6,201 bases of DNA, from the NCBI GenBank assembly GCA_003575245.1, contig NMQN01000104.1, positions 1 to 6,201 on the forward strand. The letters run 5' to 3'. Under the pieces are notes generated by a model, which ran no database searches, was not told the origin of the DNA, and worked only from the letters and a program-made list of their open reading frames with translations. Both the position numbers and the translations under genes were made by a program. Shown here in pieces: positions 3,968-6,201 of this stretch. Origin of the DNA: Candidatus Atribacteria bacterium 1244-E10-H5-B2 (lineage in GTDB: Bacteria > Atribacterota > JS1 > SB-45 > 34-128). The stretch's first letter is position 1, and every line of letters starts with the position of its first letter.

Positions 3968-4260
3968 CTATTTCACTTCCTTTCTGCCTTTAGGCAATTT
4001 TAAAGAGATAATTTCCAAACTTTTCTTATAATTTAACAGCCTATAATCTTGTTTTTTAGCTTTCTTCTTAATTTCTCTCTTCTTTAAGTTATTAGAATAC
4101 CTAAGATATCTTTTTTTTGGTAGATTTGATCTTCTACTTCCCTAATGTCCACTCCCTTCTTTGTTTTAATCGGCTTGCTTCTACAAACCGGACATATCAC
4201 CATTATTTCTCCACTATGCCAGATACTTCCACAATTTAAGCATTTATATATTGGATCCAT
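3968..4260 (-). CDS. Zinc-ribbon protein, 58 aa, possibly extended by a -1 frameshift to 97 aa
   Basis: ATG at 4258-4260 with AAAGGAG 8 nt upstream, 18 nt after the stop of the 217-aa gene. The zero frame gives 58 aa ending at a TAA (4084-4086): MDPIYKCLNCGSIWHSG, then CPVC at 23-26. CLNC (7-10) and CPVC make a two-pair zinc ribbon. The -1 frame is open from 4142 and carries RYLRYSNNLKKREIKKKAKK and LNYKKSLEIISLKLP to a TAG (3968-3970) abutting the next gene. Near codon 48-50 the zero frame reads CAA AAA AAA G, a slippery A-run permitting -1 tandem slippage; this would give 97 aa. Alternatively one base was lost, for example a G in the AGGG at 4140-4142, in which case the original would read VDIRGSRRSNLPKK. 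The -1 part has no good start of its own. Confidence 0.6.
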
Positions 4261-4278
4261 TCCTTAATCTCCTTTTAC

Positions 4279-4932
4279 TTATTTTAAAATAGTCTCCTGT
4301 AATATTTTGTTTAGTATCTCTTTTTGGCTTTTGTGGATTCTTAGATTAATGCTCACGTATCCGTTATCATCTACCGATAGATTTAACGATGAGGGACTGG
4401 ATGCCTTCAGCGGTTTTGTAGGCTCTGTTACTCTTTTAGCAATTAGCCTTTTTTTTGCTCCGGTTACCTCTAAAAAAGCCTTTTCTATCAAAGAAGAGAC
4501 TATCAAAAAGAAGGCTTCTTCGTTCTGTAAATATTCTTCACCTAATAAAATTTCGATAGTCGGTATCCCTCTTACTCTCTCGCTATAATCTCGAATGAAA
4601 ACCGGTAAATTTTCCAGCTCTGAATATTTTAATCTTAGATAGAGTTTTAGGTTATCCTGAAAAACAAATATCCGGCAAAACATCGTTCCCCTATATGTCC
4701 AGCGGATATAAGTCTTTAAGCAAGTTCTCTCGACCCCTCTTTTAATACCATTTAAACAATAATCATCAATTTTTTTATACAAGTCCAAAAGCCAATCCGG
4801 CTTGTTTTTAAAATAATATTGTTCGTCAAATTCCACTTTTTTCAGTCTCCTTTCGTTAATTTTATCCTTTCTCTCCTGAAAGTCTTGCCCGACCGGAGAG
4901 AAAAGATTAGAAAAATCGTCCTCTTTCCTCAT
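4279..4932 (-). CDS. DUF5655-like protein with a ribbon-helix-helix-like tail (217 aa)
   Basis: ATG at 4930-4932 with AAAGGGG 9 nt upstream. Residues 1-35 are charged. Residues 45-155 look like one alpha/beta domain: a helix (WLLDLYKKIDDY), strands KTYIRWTYRG, MFCRIFVF and LKLYLRLKY, a loop with RGIPTIEILLGEEYL, and a C-terminal helix FFLIVSSLIEKAF. This order resembles my memory of DUF5655, a small domain found alone or next to HNH and restriction-type proteins; that match needs a profile search. A Ser/Pro/Lys linker (165-185) leads to GYVSINLRIHKSQKEILNKI (191-210), which resembles the strand and first helix of a ribbon-helix-helix domain, but the protein ends before a second helix. A DNA-binding or regulatory role is inference. 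It heads the run of small genes and may be controlled by the inverted repeat in its leader. Confidence 0.75.
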   Translation of the reverse strand: MRKEDDFSNLFSPVGQDFQERKDKINERRLKKVEFDEQYYFKNKPDWLLDLYKKIDDYCLNGIKRGVERTCLKTYIRWTYRGTMFCRIFVFQDNLKLYLRLKYSELENLPVFIRDYSERVRGIPTIEILLGEEYLQNEEAFFLIVSSLIEKAFLEVTGAKKRLIAKRVTEPTKPLKASSPSSLNLSVDDNGYVSINLRIHKSQKEILNKILQETILK

Positions 4933-4941
4933 TAAACTAAT

Positions 4942-4998
4942 CCCCTTTCTTCAAAAATTTTTCACCCTACCCCCCTTAGACAGGTCAAAAGAAAGGGG
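4942..4998 (-). promoter_or_regulatory. Inverted repeat that could occlude the SD of the 217-aa gene
   Basis: In transcript order CCCCTTTCTT (4998-4989) is an exact reverse complement of AAGAAAGGGG (4951-4942). The second arm contains the SD of the gene starting at 4932. The 37-nt interval holds a second G-rich run (TAAGGGGGG) that could compete for the CCCC arm. Such a layout can switch translation on or off through RNA folding. No clear sigma-70 promoter is visible near it. The purine-rich SD raises the chance of fortuitous pairing. Confidence 0.35.
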
Positions 4999-5023
4999 AG
5001 CAGGGACCGTCAACTTGGAGAAC

Positions 5024-5040
5024 TCTGGAGAGAAGCCAGA
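5024..5040 (-). other. Short hairpin in the intergenic leader
   Basis: The sequence TCTGGAGAGAAGCCAGA forms a 5-bp stem with a 7-nt loop on either strand. No T-run follows on the minus strand, so it is at most a weak terminator for the upstream symporter gene. The rest of 4999-5094 is AT-rich and I see no gene in it. Confidence 0.35.
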
Positions 5041-5094
5041 TTACCGAGATTCGATTCCTATTATTTATTTTTAAGATCGTGAACCGCTGTTTAT

Positions 5095-6201
5095 TTATTT
5101 CTTAACTTCAGTTAATTCACCTTCCGTCTTGGCTACTACTACTGCGCAGGCGGCATCTCCAGTCACATTGCAAGAAGTTCGGGCCATATCTAATATTCGG
5201 TCAACTCCGGCAATTAGTGCTACCCCTTCCAAAGGCAATCCTACAGAAGTAAGCACCAAAGTCAACATAATCAAACCCGCTCCCGGTACACCTGCGGTAC
5301 CAATTGAAGCTAAAAGAGCAGTTAGAAGTACGGTTAACTGTCCACCAAAACCTAAATGAATCCCGTAAGCCTGAGCTACAAACAAAGCACATACACCCTG
5401 ATAAAGGGCAGTTCCGTCCATATTAATGGTTGCTCCCAAGGGCTGGACAAAACTGGAAATAGTGGGTGAAACTCCCAGATTTTCCTGGGCTACTCGCATA
5501 GAAACAGGGAGGGTTGCTGAACTACTACAAGTACTAAAAGCCAGTAATGCGGCCTCACTAAATCCTTTGAAAAATTTTACCGGGCTCATCTTGCCAATAA
5601 TGGAAACCATCCCTGAATATACTACTACTTGATGGATTATAACTCCCAGATAAACAGCAAAGATTAATTTGGCAAAAGGTATTAAAACAGACAGGCCATG
5701 GGTACCTACAGTAGTGGCAATAAGAGCAAATACGCCATAAGGGGCAAATCCCATTACCGTGCCGGTTAGTTTGTACATAGTCTCCGCAAAGCCTTCAAAA
5801 AATTTAAGAACTACCTTGCCCTTTTCTCCAGCCTTGGTCATGGCATAGCCAAAGAAGAGGGCAAATACTATTACCTGGAGCACCTTGCCTTCTGCCATTG
5901 CTCCAATAGGATTCTTGGGAATTATATTTACTATAGTGTCAATCAAAGGTGGAGCACCTGCTACCTCTTTAGCCGGTCCTTCCAATACTAAATTCATACC
6001 TGCACCTGATTGGAATATGTTGCCTAATAATAATCCAATAGATATTGCAAAGGCGGTGGTTATCAGATAATAGACGATAGTCTTACCGGCTACTCTCCCT
6101 AACTTCTTAGGTTCAGCAATACTGGCAACTCCCACTACTAAGGTCGCAAAGATTAAAGGAATGATGAGCATTTTTAATAAAGAAACAAAGATAGTTCCTA
6201 T
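5095..6201 (-). CDS. Dicarboxylate/amino acid:cation symporter (GltP/GltT type), N-terminus cut by the window edge
   Basis: An integral inner-membrane transporter of the DAACS family, moving acidic amino acids or C4-dicarboxylates inward with Na+ or H+. The frame stays open to the window edge (IGTIFVSLLK precedes the first in-window Met), so 368 residues are visible and about 40-60 N-terminal residues lie outside. Residues below count from that Met. The re-entrant loop HP1 tip is SSSATLP (216-222), the cation-site motif NMDGT is at 250-254, HP2 is GVPGAG (294-299), and the last helix has DRILDMARTSCN (324-335). The Asp/Arg/Thr/Asn set includes R331, the position that favours glutamate or aspartate over neutral substrates in GltPh-type carriers. 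NMDGT rather than NLDGT separates it from DctA. It ends LTEVKK-TAA. By eye it is richer in GC than the genes to its left. Confidence 0.95.
   Translation of the reverse strand: MGTIFVSLLKMLIIPLIFATLVVGVASIAEPKKLGRVAGKTIVYYLITTAFAISIGLLLGNIFQSGAGMNLVLEGPAKEVAGAPPLIDTIVNIIPKNPIGAMAEGKVLQVIVFALFFGYAMTKAGEKGKVVLKFFEGFAETMYKLTGTVMGFAPYGVFALIATTVGTHGLSVLIPFAKLIFAVYLGVIIHQVVVYSGMVSIIGKMSPVKFFKGFSEAALLAFSTCSSSATLPVSMRVAQENLGVSPTISSFVQPLGATINMDGTALYQGVCALFVAQAYGIHLGFGGQLTVLLTALLASIGTAGVPGAGLIMLTLVLTSVGLPLEGVALIAGVDRILDMARTSCNVTGDAACAVVVAKTEGELTEVKK

Noticed and set aside
3737..4003. Plus-strand open frame rich in Ile, Phe and Leu
   Set aside because: It is the complement of A-rich minus-strand small genes; poly-T codons explain the hydrophobicity, and both minus-strand ORFs have SD sites.
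5024..5061. Possible tRNA: anticodon-arm-like hairpin followed by a T-loop-like TTCGATT
   Set aside because: The T-stem does not pair (CGAGA against CCTAT), position 33 of the loop is not T, no D-arm or 7-bp acceptor stem can be formed, and there is no CCA end.
5129..6070. Several plus-strand and one minus-strand alternative frames inside the symporter
   Set aside because: They are overlapping shadows of a long, highly conserved transporter frame and lack SD sites.

Overview
The window looks bacterial: strong purine-rich Shine-Dalgarno (SD) sites, frequent GTG and TTG starts, and tightly spaced small genes. I cannot name the taxon. Every gene I can support is on the minus strand, so transcription runs from the right edge to the left. 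By eye, positions 1-4932 are AT-rich, made of small genes, duplications and frameshifted copies, as in a prophage or other mobile element. The rightmost 1.1 kb (5095-6201) is a conserved housekeeping-type transporter with higher GC, so an element/host junction is plausible in the gene-poor stretch 4933-5094. No integrase, terminase, capsid or replication gene is visible to prove a prophage.

Right to left. A dicarboxylate/amino acid:cation symporter (DAACS, GltP/GltT type) is cut by the window edge. Next comes a 162-nt leader whose 10-bp inverted repeat could hide the SD of the next gene. A compact run follows: a 217-aa protein with a DUF5655-like core and a ribbon-helix-helix-like tail; a zinc-ribbon gene with an in-phase frame change over an A8 run; two unusually small (26 and 25 aa) single-span membrane proteins; an HNH endonuclease; two tandem paralogues of an unrecognised 93-104 aa family; and a protein (copy C) with a four-cysteine zinc knuckle followed by six 15-residue Tyr/Lys/Glu-rich repeats.

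The left third (1-2263) holds a second copy of the zinc-knuckle/repeat protein broken by a one-base deletion (copy B), an intact third copy (A), a decayed zinc-ribbon gene, a ribbon-helix-helix-like remnant, a few small basic ORFs, hairpins and short repeated DNA blocks. One block recurs four times at gene ends and in intergenic gaps.

The nucleic-acid-binding character is consistent (HNH, zinc knuckles and ribbons, ribbon-helix-helix tails, very basic small proteins), as in phage early or accessory regions. The most unusual elements are the three-copy zinc-knuckle/15-mer repeat family, the paired mini membrane proteins, the possible -1 frameshift gene, and the repeated junction DNA. Three genes are out of frame by exactly one missing base, so base-call error must be excluded before calling them pseudogenes.
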